From assembly GCA_021793405.1 (NCBI GenBank), contig JAJYSV010000022.1:1-55681 (forward strand): a DNA stretch of 55,681 bases, in the 5' to 3' direction. Source of the DNA: Acidobacteriota bacterium (GTDB lineage: Bacteria > Acidobacteriota > Terriglobia > Terriglobales > Acidobacteriaceae). A program made the translations under genes and the position numbers. The notes below the pieces were generated by a model. That model saw only the letters and a list, made by a program, of their open reading frames with translations. It made no database searches and was not told the origin of the DNA. This document shows, piece by piece, positions 31,989 to 41,126 of this stretch. Each line of letters begins with the position of its first letter. Positions within the stretch are counted from its first letter, which is position 1.

Positions 31989-33236
31989 ATGAGCGCACTC
32001 GCACTGTTTCTTTTGCAGATCGCTGTCATTGTTCTGGTTACCGGCCTGTGCGGTGTTCTGCTGGGCAAACTCGGCCAGCCGCAAGTCGTGGGCGAAATGC
32101 TGGGCGGCATTCTTCTCGGGCGTTCGGTCTTCGGCTACGCCATGCCGCATTTGATCGCCAATCTGTTTCCCCCCAGCTCCCTGCATGAACTGTCGCTGGT
32201 CAGCGAACTCGGCATGGTCCTCTATCTATTTTTGGAAGGGATGAACCTCGATTTCGAGTCGGTGTGGCAGCAGCGCCAGAGTGCCATGAAGATCAGTCTG
32301 CTCTCCATGGTCATTCCATTTGGGCTGGGTTGCGGGCTCGGCGTCGTCATGTACCGCAACTTCCACGGAGTGAGCGCCAACTTCGCCGCCTTCCTGCTGT
32401 TTGTCGGCGTCGGACTCAGCACCACAGCCTTTCCCGTCCTGGCACGCATGTTGCGCGACAATGGCACAGGCGACGCCAAGCTCAATATGCTGGCACTGGT
32501 CTGCGCTGCCATCGCCGATGTCCTTGGCTGGATTCTGCTGGCCGTCGCCTTGATGATCGACTCCGCCAATGCTTCCATCTGGATACTCCTGCTGAAAATG
32601 CTCTTGCTCGTTGCGTTTGGAGTTTTCCTCCTCGGCGTGGTGCGCTCGGCGCTGGCCAGGCTGGTCCGCTGGAAAGGCGCGCCCAACATTTCGCAAGTGC
32701 TGCTCGCGGTTTTTCTGGTCTTCATTCTCGGCTGCGCCTTCGTCACCGAACGCCTGGGAGTCCACGCGCTGTTTGGCGCATTCCTCGCGGGCATGTGCAT
32801 TCCGCGCCTGCACCACTGGCATCGTCAGTTGGAGCGCACGATCCATCCGTTGGTTTCCGTTCTGTTGTTGCCCGTCTTCTTCGCGGTCACAGGCATTCAC
32901 ACCGAGTTTCGCGATCTTGGCGGCAAGAATGTACTGCTCTGGTTTCTGGTGCTGCTCGTCGTCGCCATTGCAGGCAAAGTGGGGGGAACCTATCTGGGCG
33001 CGCGCCAATCGAATCTGCCGCCGCGCGAATCGCTGCTTCTCGGCTTCCTTATGAATACGCGCGGCCTCATCGACCTTGTGGTCGTCAACCTCGCGCTCCA
33101 GGCTGGCGCCATCAATACCCAGTTATTCACCATCCTGGTGCTGGTCGCCCTCATCACCACCGCCATGACTGCTCCCGCCTTGAAGCTGCTCAAGAAAAAT
33201 CCAGACGCTCCCGCGCCTGTTGCCGCCCCCGGGTAA
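31989..33236 (+). CDS. CPA2-family cation/proton antiporter
   Basis: A 415-residue integral membrane protein with about 12 hydrophobic spans, starting MSALALFLLQIAVIVLVTGL. Family marks are GKLGQPQVVGEMLGGILLG, ELGMVLYLFLEGMNLD, GVGLSTTAFPVLARMLRD, AAIADVLGWILLA (the paired-Asp-type ion site region), GAFLAGMCIPR and LLGFLMNTRGLIDLVVVNLA. It probably exchanges Na+ or K+ for H+. There is no C-terminal TrkA-N domain, unlike KefB/KefC. The frame is open upstream to 31761 but carries no homology there, and no strong Shine-Dalgarno marks the start. Confidence 0.88.
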   Translation: MSALALFLLQIAVIVLVTGLCGVLLGKLGQPQVVGEMLGGILLGRSVFGYAMPHLIANLFPPSSLHELSLVSELGMVLYLFLEGMNLDFESVWQQRQSAMKISLLSMVIPFGLGCGLGVVMYRNFHGVSANFAAFLLFVGVGLSTTAFPVLARMLRDNGTGDAKLNMLALVCAAIADVLGWILLAVALMIDSANASIWILLLKMLLLVAFGVFLLGVVRSALARLVRWKGAPNISQVLLAVFLVFILGCAFVTERLGVHALFGAFLAGMCIPRLHHWHRQLERTIHPLVSVLLLPVFFAVTGIHTEFRDLGGKNVLLWFLVLLVVAIAGKVGGTYLGARQSNLPPRESLLLGFLMNTRGLIDLVVVNLALQAGAINTQLFTILVLVALITTAMTAPALKLLKKNPDAPAPVAAPG

Positions 33237-33442
33237 TCCCGTCCTTCGGCGAACGACAGCGAAGGAATCAGGGGATGTCGGACGGCATGGTTGAGGTGTG
33301 CGATGAAAAGGACGGCCAGCTCTTCGGGTTGAACGCGTGGCGACACTGCTGACGGTACGTCCTCCGCGCTTCACGTTGCCGATGCAGCGGACAGGAGAGA
33401 ACCTCTCGCCGCACAAGACTTTTCCGCCGATTGCGCGAATCT

Positions 33443-34405
33443 CTACGGTAGTTTCTTGATCTTCGTACCAGGCGGGATCTTCAGTTCAAACTGATCGTTG
33501 GCCAGCGGATGATTGAACGACAGTTTCACGATCGTCAGCGCAATCTGGTAGCCGTCGATTGGACGGTTGATCACGATTCTGGTGGGATATTGGATTTGAT
33601 CGAACGTCTCATACTTGCTATACAGCGTGCGCGTCACCAGCACGCCATGCGCGTCATACTCATCCCGTTGGTAGGGAAGCAGGTCCGTTCGACTAATGTG
33701 GATCACGCGCTCCGGCAGCAGCTCCTGGCTGTTCCCCTGTCGCCGCAATATTCCCAGATCGTAGTCCGGCTCTTCCATCAAACGGTGGGAGTGCGGGTCG
33801 CGCGCAACACCCGTATCGCTGGTCACGTAGACCAGATCGTTCGGCCCGACTTTTCCGACCAGCAGCGAATCGTAAAACACTGCGGGCCGCAAATTCATCA
33901 ACGGATTTTGTGATGGTGTCGTCACCGGACCCGACCCGGTGACCGCTTCATCTTTCGGCGGAATCAGCAGCGTGAAATTCTCTCCGTCGCTGGCCATGTC
34001 GAACGCCCGCGTCTCCACCACCGGCAACAGCCCCAGCACCCGCAACATCGATGGCTGGCGGAGCAGAATGTACCCGCGCACCGACGTGTAATCCGTCTCC
34101 TTGCCTTTTGCGGCGCCGCCGACGGAGGCCTGGAACAACACCGTCGCATTCATGGAATGGATCGCATCGTATCGCGCGTTCAGCGCCTGAATCAGTTGCT
34201 GCGCGCTCGCGCTCATCACCACTCTTGGCGCCTGCGGCCGCTCCAGAATCAACGTGTGTTTCAGGCAGCCGCTCAGCATCAACACCGGGCAAGACACAAG
34301 TATCGCCAGCCATCGGCGGCCATAGCTGCGCCGACGGTTGCCTTGCTGAACCCCGAAATCAATTTTGCGAAAAATAGCCGCCACTCGCTCCAAATTACCT
34401 GCCAT
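33443..34405 (-). CDS. Outer-membrane lipoprotein (LolB/DUF4292-like)
   Basis: A 320-residue protein with a lipoprotein signal (RRWLAILVSCPVLMLSGC). The mature part looks like a LolA/LolB-type half-barrel: IHSMNATVLFQASVGG, YILLRQPSMLRVLGLLPVVE, GENFTLLIPPKDE and a C-terminal SFNHPLANDQFELKIPPG. It may carry or sense lipoproteins at the outer membrane. ATG 34405 overlaps the end of mltG by 11 bases, so the two are translationally linked. An open frame reaches 34480. The family name is tentative. Confidence 0.6.
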   Translation of the reverse strand: MAGNLERVAAIFRKIDFGVQQGNRRRSYGRRWLAILVSCPVLMLSGCLKHTLILERPQAPRVVMSASAQQLIQALNARYDAIHSMNATVLFQASVGGAAKGKETDYTSVRGYILLRQPSMLRVLGLLPVVETRAFDMASDGENFTLLIPPKDEAVTGSGPVTTPSQNPLMNLRPAVFYDSLLVGKVGPNDLVYVTSDTGVARDPHSHRLMEEPDYDLGILRRQGNSQELLPERVIHISRTDLLPYQRDEYDAHGVLVTRTLYSKYETFDQIQYPTRIVINRPIDGYQIALTIVKLSFNHPLANDQFELKIPPGTKIKKLP

Positions 34406-35402
34406 TCCCTTGTGGTTGTGACGCTTGTTCCTTGCGATACGCCGCAACATTTTTCTCGTGTTCTTCCAGCGTGGTCGCAAAGCGGGAATGGCCCGGATTC
34501 GCGGGATCGCTCACAAAATACAGGAAATCCGTCTTCGCCGGATGCATGACAGCCTCCAGCGATGGAATCCCCGGATTGCAGATCGGCCCGGGAGGCAGCC
34601 CCGCACGCATATACGTGTTGTACGGAGATCGGGCCTTTAGATCAGATGCATAAATCGTCCCGCGGTAGCGCTTTTCTAGCAGGGCCGCGTAGATGACAGA
34701 GGGGTCCGTGTCGAGCGGCATGTTTTTGGCCAGGCGATTCTCAAATACGCTCGCAACCATCGGTCGATCGCTCCCCACCGGAGTTTCCCGCTCGACCAAG
34801 GACGCCAGAATCACCGTCGCGGGGATATTTTCGGTCAGTCCCAACCGGCGCGCCTCTTGGCGAAAGTGCTCCACCATTTCCCCCAGGATTTGTTCCGGCG
34901 TCATCGTGGGAGCCAGACGGTACGTGTCGGGGAACAAATAGCCTTCCAGACTCGGCGCTTTTGCATCCAGGTCGCGAATCAGGCCCGTGTCCTGCTGTTC
35001 GGCGGTCAGAAATGCCTCTCGAGAACCGAGGCCCGCTTTGGCCACGGCGTCGGCAACGTCAAACATGTTGTAGCCCTCGGGAATGGTGAGGGCAATCGTA
35101 TACACATCCCCGCTGCGCAGGCGTTGATAGACATCCAGCATCGGCGCGGGATGGTCGAAGCGGTACACCCCCGCCTTCAGCGTGCCCCGCTCTACCCGCG
35201 CGACCAGGTCGAAGGCAAATCGATTGCGAATGATGCCGTTTTGCTGCAGCGTCCATGCAATGCCGTTGACCGATGTGCCCGGCGCAATCGTCACCAGCCG
35301 CGCCGTCGTGGGTCCGAACGGCAGGATCAACAGATAATATGCGCCTGCAGTGGCCAGCACCAGTACTAGAAGAAACAATAGAAAAACGCGCACGTCTGCC
35401 AC
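34395..35402 (-). CDS. mltG: Endolytic murein transglycosylase MltG
   Basis: A 335-residue YceG-like protein with one N-terminal span (FLLFLLVLVLATAGAYYLLI), a LysM-like module (TIAPGTSVNGIAWTLQQNGI) and a catalytic domain. It shows EGYLFPDTYRL, the catalytic Glu in ILASLVERETPV, and YNTYMRAGLPPGPICNPG. It cuts nascent glycan strands at the inner membrane and sets their length. The start is GTG at 35402 with GGAG upstream. It is followed by the overlapping lipoprotein gene and is divergent from ruvX (97-base gap). Confidence 0.93.
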   Translation of the reverse strand: MADVRVFLLFLLVLVLATAGAYYLLILPFGPTTARLVTIAPGTSVNGIAWTLQQNGIIRNRFAFDLVARVERGTLKAGVYRFDHPAPMLDVYQRLRSGDVYTIALTIPEGYNMFDVADAVAKAGLGSREAFLTAEQQDTGLIRDLDAKAPSLEGYLFPDTYRLAPTMTPEQILGEMVEHFRQEARRLGLTENIPATVILASLVERETPVGSDRPMVASVFENRLAKNMPLDTDPSVIYAALLEKRYRGTIYASDLKARSPYNTYMRAGLPPGPICNPGIPSLEAVMHPAKTDFLYFVSDPANPGHSRFATTLEEHEKNVAAYRKEQASQPQGNGR

Positions 35403-35499
35403 TGACTCCAGGGGATCAAAAAAGCCTGTCTATAGTATTGTAGGCGGTGCGCGCCACTTCCAGACCGCTCCACCTTGCATTTCGGGTACCATCACACTC

Positions 35500-35961
35500 G
35501 TGGAGCCGGCCCCGTCCTCGCAAATCGTACCGCCGCCTGTCCCGAGAATCCTCGGCCTCGATCACGGTGCGCGGCGCATCGGCGTCGCCATATCCGACGA
35601 ACTCGGCCTGACCGCGCAGCCCTTGCTGACCATCGTTCATACCAATCCACGTAACGATCTGCGCTCCCTCGGCCGACTGCTGCGCCGCTATACCTGCGTG
35701 GAGATCGTCCTGGGCTGGCCCATTCATCTTTCAGGCGATCGCAGTCCACGAGCCATCGCTGCGGAAAGATTTGCTGACAGCCTGCGCGCGAAGTTTGCTC
35801 TTCCCGTCCACCTGTGGGATGAACGCCTCAGCACCGCCGAGGCCCATCGCCATCTCGACGCCGCCGGTCGCGGAGCGCGCGACAGAAAAGATGTCATCGA
35901 TCAGGTCGCCGCTGTGCTCATTTTGCAAAGCTGGCTCGACGCCCATCGCCGACTTCGCTAG
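35500..35961 (+). CDS. ruvX: Putative pre-16S rRNA nuclease / Holliday junction resolvase YqgF
   Basis: A protein of about 153 residues with an RNase H-like fold. ILGLDHGARRIGVAISDELG carries the first catalytic Asp, LWDERLSTAEAHRHL carries the Glu, and KDVIDQVAAVLILQSWLD carries the last Asp. It is usually essential and trims pre-16S rRNA. I chose GTG 35500 because it gives the normal family length; an open frame reaches 35350, across the divergent mltG start. Pairing with mltG is common. Confidence 0.88.
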   Translation: MEPAPSSQIVPPPVPRILGLDHGARRIGVAISDELGLTAQPLLTIVHTNPRNDLRSLGRLLRRYTCVEIVLGWPIHLSGDRSPRAIAAERFADSLRAKFALPVHLWDERLSTAEAHRHLDAAGRGARDRKDVIDQVAAVLILQSWLDAHRRLR

Positions 35962-36018
35962 GCCCGTAGGTCCGGAAGCATCCACATGCATAGGGAATTG
36001 TTTCCCTATCGTCATCCA

Positions 36019-36056
36019 CCGACAAACTCGTCTTTTTGCGAAGACGAGTTTGTCGG
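36019..36056. terminator. 16-bp perfect hairpin between convergent genes
   Basis: Arms 36019-36034 and 36041-36056 (CCGACAAACTCGTCTT and its exact complement) surround the loop TTTGCG. It lies 57 bases after ruvX and 16 bases beyond the stop of the convergent LamG-like gene, so it can serve both strands. T-tracts are weak. Confidence 0.7.
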
Positions 36057-36072
36057 TTAGGGTCCTCTTGTT

Positions 36073-37101
36073 TCACCAGCGATAGACGGTCAGATCGTCC
36101 AAGTACACCGTGGAGGAACCGCTTGCGCCTAGCCCATCCACTTGGAAGTTGGTCAATAACGTCGGACCCCACCCCAGTGCGAAGGCGGACGGTACAGTGG
36201 CGTTCATGGCTGATTCGACGCCATCCAGCCACACAGACTTATATGTGACCATTCCGCTGTTGGTGCGGGAATAGGTGATCTCAACGTGATGCCAGGCATC
36301 CCTGCTCCAACTGCGCGGGTTGCACCCCGCCGTCGAGTGAGCCCAATGGCCCTTCGGTGCCTCGGGAGTTCCCAGATTCTCCGTGTAATCCCAAGTGCTT
36401 GAGTAGCCGTCGCATTGCACCCCGAAGATCACAGTCTGGCCGTTGGGCATGGTTTGGTTCATATCCATTTCCAGATTGCCGATGTAACCTGCGGAACTTG
36501 TCAGGTACACCCACCCGTCATATAGGAAATTTGTAGCTGTTTGGTCGTCTCCGAAGGAGACCCAATATCGAACACCGCCTCCATTCGAGTACGTACTGAC
36601 AAACGCACGCGGGATCCCAGTATGGGATGGCGACCCGACCAAGCTCATTTTTCCGCTTGAATAGCCGCTGGTGCCGCTGTCATGGATTCCATTCCAGGTG
36701 TTCAACGTCTGGATGCTGCTGACGCTCACTGCATCCAGGGGAACAACGGAAGCGTCGGCTGCGGGATCGTCGATAGCACGAGTGACTTGGATGGCGACAT
36801 CTGTGACGCATACCGCGCCCCTATTGCCCCACGACTTGACATGCAGAGTTTGCGTGCCCAGCGAAGCCGATACTTTGCTATGGATGGACGAAGTTCCCTT
36901 CAAGATGGTCGTATCCGAACTATTTCCCAGCGAATAGCCCATGGAAACGATCGGTTGATTCGAACAGACTGTGGCATACGCCTCCAGGTCGAAGGGCGAG
37001 GTAACACTCTCACCATCTTGCGGACTGTTGACGGTAACGCTTGCAAAGGCAGGTGCTGTGGACATAAGAACTATCAGGAAAGTGTAGGGTAGGAATTTCA
37101 T
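36073..37101 (-). CDS. Secreted Ig-like plus LamG-like beta-sandwich protein
   Basis: A 342-residue secreted protein. The signal is MKFLPYTFLIVLMSTAPAFA. Residues 25-110 form an Ig-like repeat (VTVNSPQDGESVTSPFDLEA, TQTLHVKSWGNRGAVC). Residues 130-342 form a concanavalin/LamG-like sandwich (GGVRYWVSFGDDQTATNFLY, DAWHHVEITYSRTNSG, STVYLDDLTVYRW). Such proteins are typical of acidobacterial secretomes and may bind polysaccharide. No catalytic residues are evident. ATG 37101 has GAGG six bases upstream; the frame is open to 37326. Confidence 0.7.
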   Translation of the reverse strand: MKFLPYTFLIVLMSTAPAFASVTVNSPQDGESVTSPFDLEAYATVCSNQPIVSMGYSLGNSSDTTILKGTSSIHSKVSASLGTQTLHVKSWGNRGAVCVTDVAIQVTRAIDDPAADASVVPLDAVSVSSIQTLNTWNGIHDSGTSGYSSGKMSLVGSPSHTGIPRAFVSTYSNGGGVRYWVSFGDDQTATNFLYDGWVYLTSSAGYIGNLEMDMNQTMPNGQTVIFGVQCDGYSSTWDYTENLGTPEAPKGHWAHSTAGCNPRSWSRDAWHHVEITYSRTNSGMVTYKSVWLDGVESAMNATVPSAFALGWGPTLLTNFQVDGLGASGSSTVYLDDLTVYRW

Positions 37102-37296
37102 GAATTGCCTCGGCACGTTTAATACCGCCACGTGCTTGTTGTGGTTTGCGTTGGACTCTCGGCACTCCTTGAGTGTCAGGTGGGGGAAGCGACCCACCAG
37201 GAACGAAGGTTTCGCCCCGGACGTTCGCAAAACGGCCCGCTCCCGGCAAAAAATTGCCAAAAGAATGGATTGAAATGCGGCTGCTTGGAAATTATT

Positions 37297-37350
37297 GGTA
37301 ACTGAATAGTAACTCGGCTTCCGCAAATAAGTAACCTCATAGTGGTTACT
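37297..37350. promoter_or_regulatory. Cluster of GTAAC boxes upstream of the LamG-like gene
   Basis: GGTAAC (37297-37302), AGTAAC (37308-37313), AGTAACC (37330-37336) and GGTTACT (37344-37350) occur within 54 bases. The last two form a perfect 7-bp inverted repeat with a 7-base spacer. This looks like binding sites for a dimeric regulator in the 660-base gap between the LamG-like gene and greA. The regulator is unknown. Confidence 0.4.
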
Positions 37351-37611
37351 AAAGTGCGGTTCCTCAACTGGAGCGACCGGGAAGGGAACAGTGAAAAACC
37401 GGCGAGACTAAAATCGGCGGATGGATCGCTGAAGTGGAAAATTGATACGCAGGCCGTGCCTGCCCTACGTCCTGCCGAGCTGAAAAAAATCCAGGAGCGA
37501 GGATAGACTTACTTCGTGATCTACTGCTGCCATCCTCGCCGAGAGTCGCTTCTTGATGCGTCGGCAAAACATAGCTCTGAAGTTGCCCCTCGAAGGCGTC
37601 AGCTTTGTGCC

Positions 37612-37629
37612 GCGTGGGCTAGCCCACGC
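37612..37629. repeat. 18-bp perfect palindrome in the LamG-greA gap
   Basis: GCGTGGGCTAGCCCACGC is its own reverse complement. An imperfect partner structure, GCGAGGAT (37497-37504) with ATCCTCGC (37532-37539), lies just upstream. Both resemble small mobile palindromes rather than operators. No gene is seen in 37102-37762. Confidence 0.5.
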
Positions 37630-37762
37630 AAGTCAGTCCTCTGCGACACACTCCACTCGACCGTATATATAATGGTTCATTGCAACAAGCCGATGCTGTG
37701 GCATCCCCTTGTCAGGGATTGCGCGTGCCTCTTGCTGTATCTATGCAGTCCCGGATGGTCTC

Positions 37763-38236
37763 ATGACGGAACATATCAAGAAGCAACTGGAAGCTGAGAT
37801 TCGCCAGCTGGAACATGAGCTGACGCACGAACTTCCACTCGAAATCAAGAAAGCCGCCTCTCTCGGCGACCTCAGCGAGAACGCCGAGTATCACATGGCC
37901 AAGCAGCGCCAGGTCTTCGTCAACGCGCGCCTGGGTCAGTTGAAACAGCGTATGGCGGAACTGTCGCTGGTCAATTTGTCGAACATTCCCCGCGACCGTG
38001 CCGCGTTTGGCTCGAAGGTGTTGGTTTATGATTCTTCCAAAGACGAGAAGATTGAATACAAACTCGTCACCAGCGAGGAGTCCGACGTCAGTAGAGGTTT
38101 GATCTCGACCACATCGCCGATCGGCCGAAGTTTGGTGGGCAAGCAGGTTGGAGACACCGCCACCGTCGTCACCCCCAACGGCAACCGAGAGTTGGAAATT
38201 CTCGAACTCATCACCATCCACGACGCCAAGGAGTAA
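37763..38236 (+). CDS. greA: Transcription elongation factor GreA
   Basis: A 157-residue protein with the N-terminal coiled coil (EAEIRQLEHELTHELPLEIK), the acidic tip GDLSENAEYHMAKQRQ that enters the RNA polymerase secondary channel to promote transcript cleavage, and a C-terminal FKBP-like domain (AFGSKVLVYDSSKDEKIEYK, SPIGRSLVGKQVGDTATVVT). ATG 37763 is preferred over the open frame to 37709; the Shine-Dalgarno is weak. Its stop TAA overlaps the ATG of the next gene (TAATG). Confidence 0.92.
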   Translation: MTEHIKKQLEAEIRQLEHELTHELPLEIKKAASLGDLSENAEYHMAKQRQVFVNARLGQLKQRMAELSLVNLSNIPRDRAAFGSKVLVYDSSKDEKIEYKLVTSEESDVSRGLISTTSPIGRSLVGKQVGDTATVVTPNGNRELEILELITIHDAKE

Positions 38237-38904
38237 TGGCATCGTGCAGCGGCAGCATGCCGAAATGGCGGAATGAAATGACCTGGACAAGCGCGTTCGG
38301 AAAAGGTTGCGGCTTCATCCTGCAGAAGATCGTGAATGGGCTGTCTCTGACGCGAATTTCACCCAACATTCTCACCTTCATGGGCCTGGTAATCAACACA
38401 GGCGCGGGTTTCCTGTTCGGCTACGCCAATACGCAGAACAATGTCCGCATGTTTGTCTACGCTGCGCTAGTCATCATTGGCGCTGGCATCTTCGACATGG
38501 TGGATGGCCGCGTCGCGCGCCAGACCCAGCAGGTCACGGTCTTCGGCGCCTTCTTCGATTCCGTTATCGATCGCTACTCGGACGTCGCGCTGTTCTTCGG
38601 CCTACTCGTTTACTACGCCCGCGCGGACCGCCTGTTCTACGTTTTCCTGGCCGCGTTTGTCATGGTCACGTCCTTAATGGTCAGCTATACCCGAGCCCGC
38701 GCCGAAGCCCTCATCGGCTCCTGCAAGGTCGGCTTTATGGAGCGCCCGGAGCGCGTGGTGCTCATCATTCTCGGCGCCCTGTTCAATCGCTGGGGAGCGA
38801 TGGCGCCCGTTCTCTGGATCCTCGCCGTCCTCTCCACCATTACCGTGATTCACCGCATTCGCTACACCTACGAGCAGACCCGGCACCTCGCCCCCGTCCG
38901 CTGA
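38236..38904 (+). CDS. CDP-alcohol phosphatidyltransferase
   Basis: A 222-residue membrane enzyme with about six spans and a complete CDP-OH-P motif D-x2-DG-x2-AR-x8-G-x3-D-x3-D, seen as DMVDGRVARQ at its start and GAFFDSVIDR at its end. It transfers a phosphatidyl or similar group from a CDP-alcohol, for example in phospholipid or inositol-lipid synthesis. YTRARAEALIGSCKVGFMER resembles the phosphatidylinositol-phosphate synthase/PgsA2 type, but the substrate is not certain. It is translationally coupled to greA by the TAATG overlap. Confidence 0.88.
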   Translation: MASCSGSMPKWRNEMTWTSAFGKGCGFILQKIVNGLSLTRISPNILTFMGLVINTGAGFLFGYANTQNNVRMFVYAALVIIGAGIFDMVDGRVARQTQQVTVFGAFFDSVIDRYSDVALFFGLLVYYARADRLFYVFLAAFVMVTSLMVSYTRARAEALIGSCKVGFMERPERVVLIILGALFNRWGAMAPVLWILAVLSTITVIHRIRYTYEQTRHLAPVR

Positions 38905-38953
38905 CGTCTCGATCGACCGACGTATTCGATGTATTTTCACGGATTGTGCAATG

Positions 38954-39010
38954 TCCTGGGTGCCCATTCCGGCGTAGCTAGGCTGGGATAGAACGAAGCC
39001 CGCATCCCAG
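38954..39010 (+). repeat. Dispersed repeat, GGGTGCCC...GCTGGGATAGAACGA type
   Basis: It begins CCTGGGTGCCCATTCC. Its right half (38977-39010) matches 46668-46700 at about 31 of 34 positions by eye. It lies in the 500-base gap after the phosphatidyltransferase and belongs to the same loose family as the GGGTGCCCC palindromes elsewhere in the window. Confidence 0.6.
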
Positions 39011-39033
39011 TATCAGCGAAAATGCATTAGGGA

Positions 39034-39162
39034 ATGAAGACCGTGGACGGGCAACTACGCCTGGTTGCGCCACGCAAACAAGTGCTCGACGTGTTCAAGC
39101 TGACCTGTACCGATACCATCCTCACCATTGACCCCGACCGCGCCACCGCGCTGGCCGACTAA
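39034..39162 (+). pseudogene. Possible STAS-domain remnant
   Basis: A 42-codon frame (MKTVDGQLRLVAPRKQVLDV, then FKLTCTDTILTIDPDRATAL) resembles the last third of a STAS anti-sigma-factor-antagonist domain: the strand, the helix and the TILTI strand. The expected N-terminal part with its phosphorylated Ser is absent upstream. It could be a fragment left by the neighbouring repeats. The similarity is short, so the call is tentative. Confidence 0.35.
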
Positions 39163-39335
39163 AGCGTTCCCAGATAGCGAAAAATGTTGTTTCGCACGAA
39201 CCAATTCGGCTAGAGCATTTTCAGGTCAAGTGATAACAAAAGTTTCGGGGTGGGAGTCCAAGACTCTTTCCAACCGTCAGCACCCTGACCGAATCCGCTT
39301 TAGGGGAAGCTCTGATTAAGCCTGTTTTGTATCAG

Positions 39336-39395
39336 GGCACGACTTCAGTCGTGCCGTACATGGCTGAAAATCTGTAGGGCTTTAGCCCCTGCGGT
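39336..39395. repeat. Paired REP-like palindromes before the isoaspartyl peptidase
   Basis: GGCACGACTTCAGTCGTGCC (39336-39355) is a near-perfect palindrome. A second small hairpin, GTAGGGCTTTAGCCCCTGC (39375-39393), follows after 19 bases. The double unit ends about ten bases before the ATG of the next gene. This two-hairpin structure is typical of REP/BIME elements. Confidence 0.65.
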
Positions 39396-39405
39396 ACCAG
39401 CTACA

Positions 39406-40368
39406 ATGGATTCTGTGAGCTTCAAAATTGCACCTGTTCTGGTCGTGCACGGCGGCGCCTGGGACATTCCGCCAGATCTGATTGAGCCGCATCGACGGGG
39501 TGTTGCGCGCGCTCTCGCCGTCGGCTACGCGCTGCTGGAAAGGGGTGCGTCCTCCGTCGACGCCGTAGAGGCCGCCGTCGCCGTCATGGAAGAGGACGAG
39601 GCGTTCGATGCCGGTCGGGGAAGTTTTCTCACCAGCGATGGCCGGGTCCAGCTGGACGCGCTGCTCATGGACGGCGCCACTCTGCGCGCCGGCGGTGTCG
39701 CCTGCGTTGAGCGGTTGCGAAACCCGATTCATGCTGCTCGCCTGGTGATGGATCTCAGTCCGCACGTGTATTTCGTCGGTGCCGGCGCGGAAGCCTTTGC
39801 TGCCGAACATGGCATGTCCCTCATCGACAACTCAGAACTGGTCATCGATCGCGAACGCCGCCACCTTGCCGAGGCCCAGAACCAGGCGAGGCAAACCCGA
39901 CAGGGGCGCGGCGCCGATCCCATTTCTGACGCGTTGCCGATCAGCGCTTCGCCTGGGACCGCATGTCATGATACCGTCGGCGCAGTCGCACTTGACGGCC
40001 GCGGCAATCTCGCCGCCGCTACCTCCACCGGTGGCACATTGAACAAATCTCCCGGCCGCGTTGGAGATTCCTCTCTGATCGGCTGCGGATGCTATGCCGA
40101 CAATCAGTCGGCCGCGGTTTCGCTCACCGGCTGGGGGGAGCCCATCATGAAATTGGTCCTCGGCAAATGGGCTGTCGATCGCGTCCAGCAGGGAACTCCT
40201 CCCGCGCAGGCCGCCGAGGAAGCCATCGCCTACCTCTTCCACCGGCTGGGCGGTCACGGCGGCATCATCCTGCTCGGTCCGCTGGGTCGCGTTGGCTCCG
40301 CCCACAACACGCCCCACATGGCATGGGGCACCCACACCGCCCGCGGCATGGAAGTCCACGTCGACTAA
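39406..40368 (+). CDS. Isoaspartyl peptidase / plant-type L-asparaginase
   Basis: A 320-residue Ntn-hydrolase precursor. The N-terminal half shows VLVVHGGAWDIP and DAGRGSFLTSDGRVQLDALL. The autocleavage and nucleophile Thr lies in ACHDTVGAVALDGRGNLAAA, and substrate contacts appear as STGGTLNKSPGRVGDSSLIG. It removes isoaspartyl dipeptides and hydrolyses asparagine. The start region has no Shine-Dalgarno; a REP-like element ends ten bases upstream, so initiation may be weak or at the later codon FKIAPVL. Maf follows 32 bases downstream. Confidence 0.88.
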   Translation: MDSVSFKIAPVLVVHGGAWDIPPDLIEPHRRGVARALAVGYALLERGASSVDAVEAAVAVMEEDEAFDAGRGSFLTSDGRVQLDALLMDGATLRAGGVACVERLRNPIHAARLVMDLSPHVYFVGAGAEAFAAEHGMSLIDNSELVIDRERRHLAEAQNQARQTRQGRGADPISDALPISASPGTACHDTVGAVALDGRGNLAAATSTGGTLNKSPGRVGDSSLIGCGCYADNQSAAVSLTGWGEPIMKLVLGKWAVDRVQQGTPPAQAAEEAIAYLFHRLGGHGGIILLGPLGRVGSAHNTPHMAWGTHTARGMEVHVD

Positions 40369-40400
40369 ACATTCGCTTTGACATCCATCCCCCACTCACG

Positions 40401-41021
<621 letters not shown>

Positions 41022-41023
41022 AA

Positions 41024-41062
41024 TCTGGGTGCCCCGTGCTTCGCCCATGAGACATGGGATTC
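41024..41062 (+). repeat. Dispersed GGGTGCCCC palindrome after maf
   Basis: CTGGGTGCCCCGTGCTTCGC followed by CCATGAGACATGGGATTCTC. It starts three bases after the maf stop and shares its ends (TGGGTGCCCC and GAGAC-TGGG-TTC) with the element at 4224-4262. Pairing of CCCCGTG with CATGGGA leaves an imperfect stem. Confidence 0.55.
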
Positions 41063-41126
41063 TCAACTCGTCCGCTTGCGCTTTTCCTTCCCCGATGAAA
41101 CCCTGCTTCCTTGAGGTGTTTTCGAT

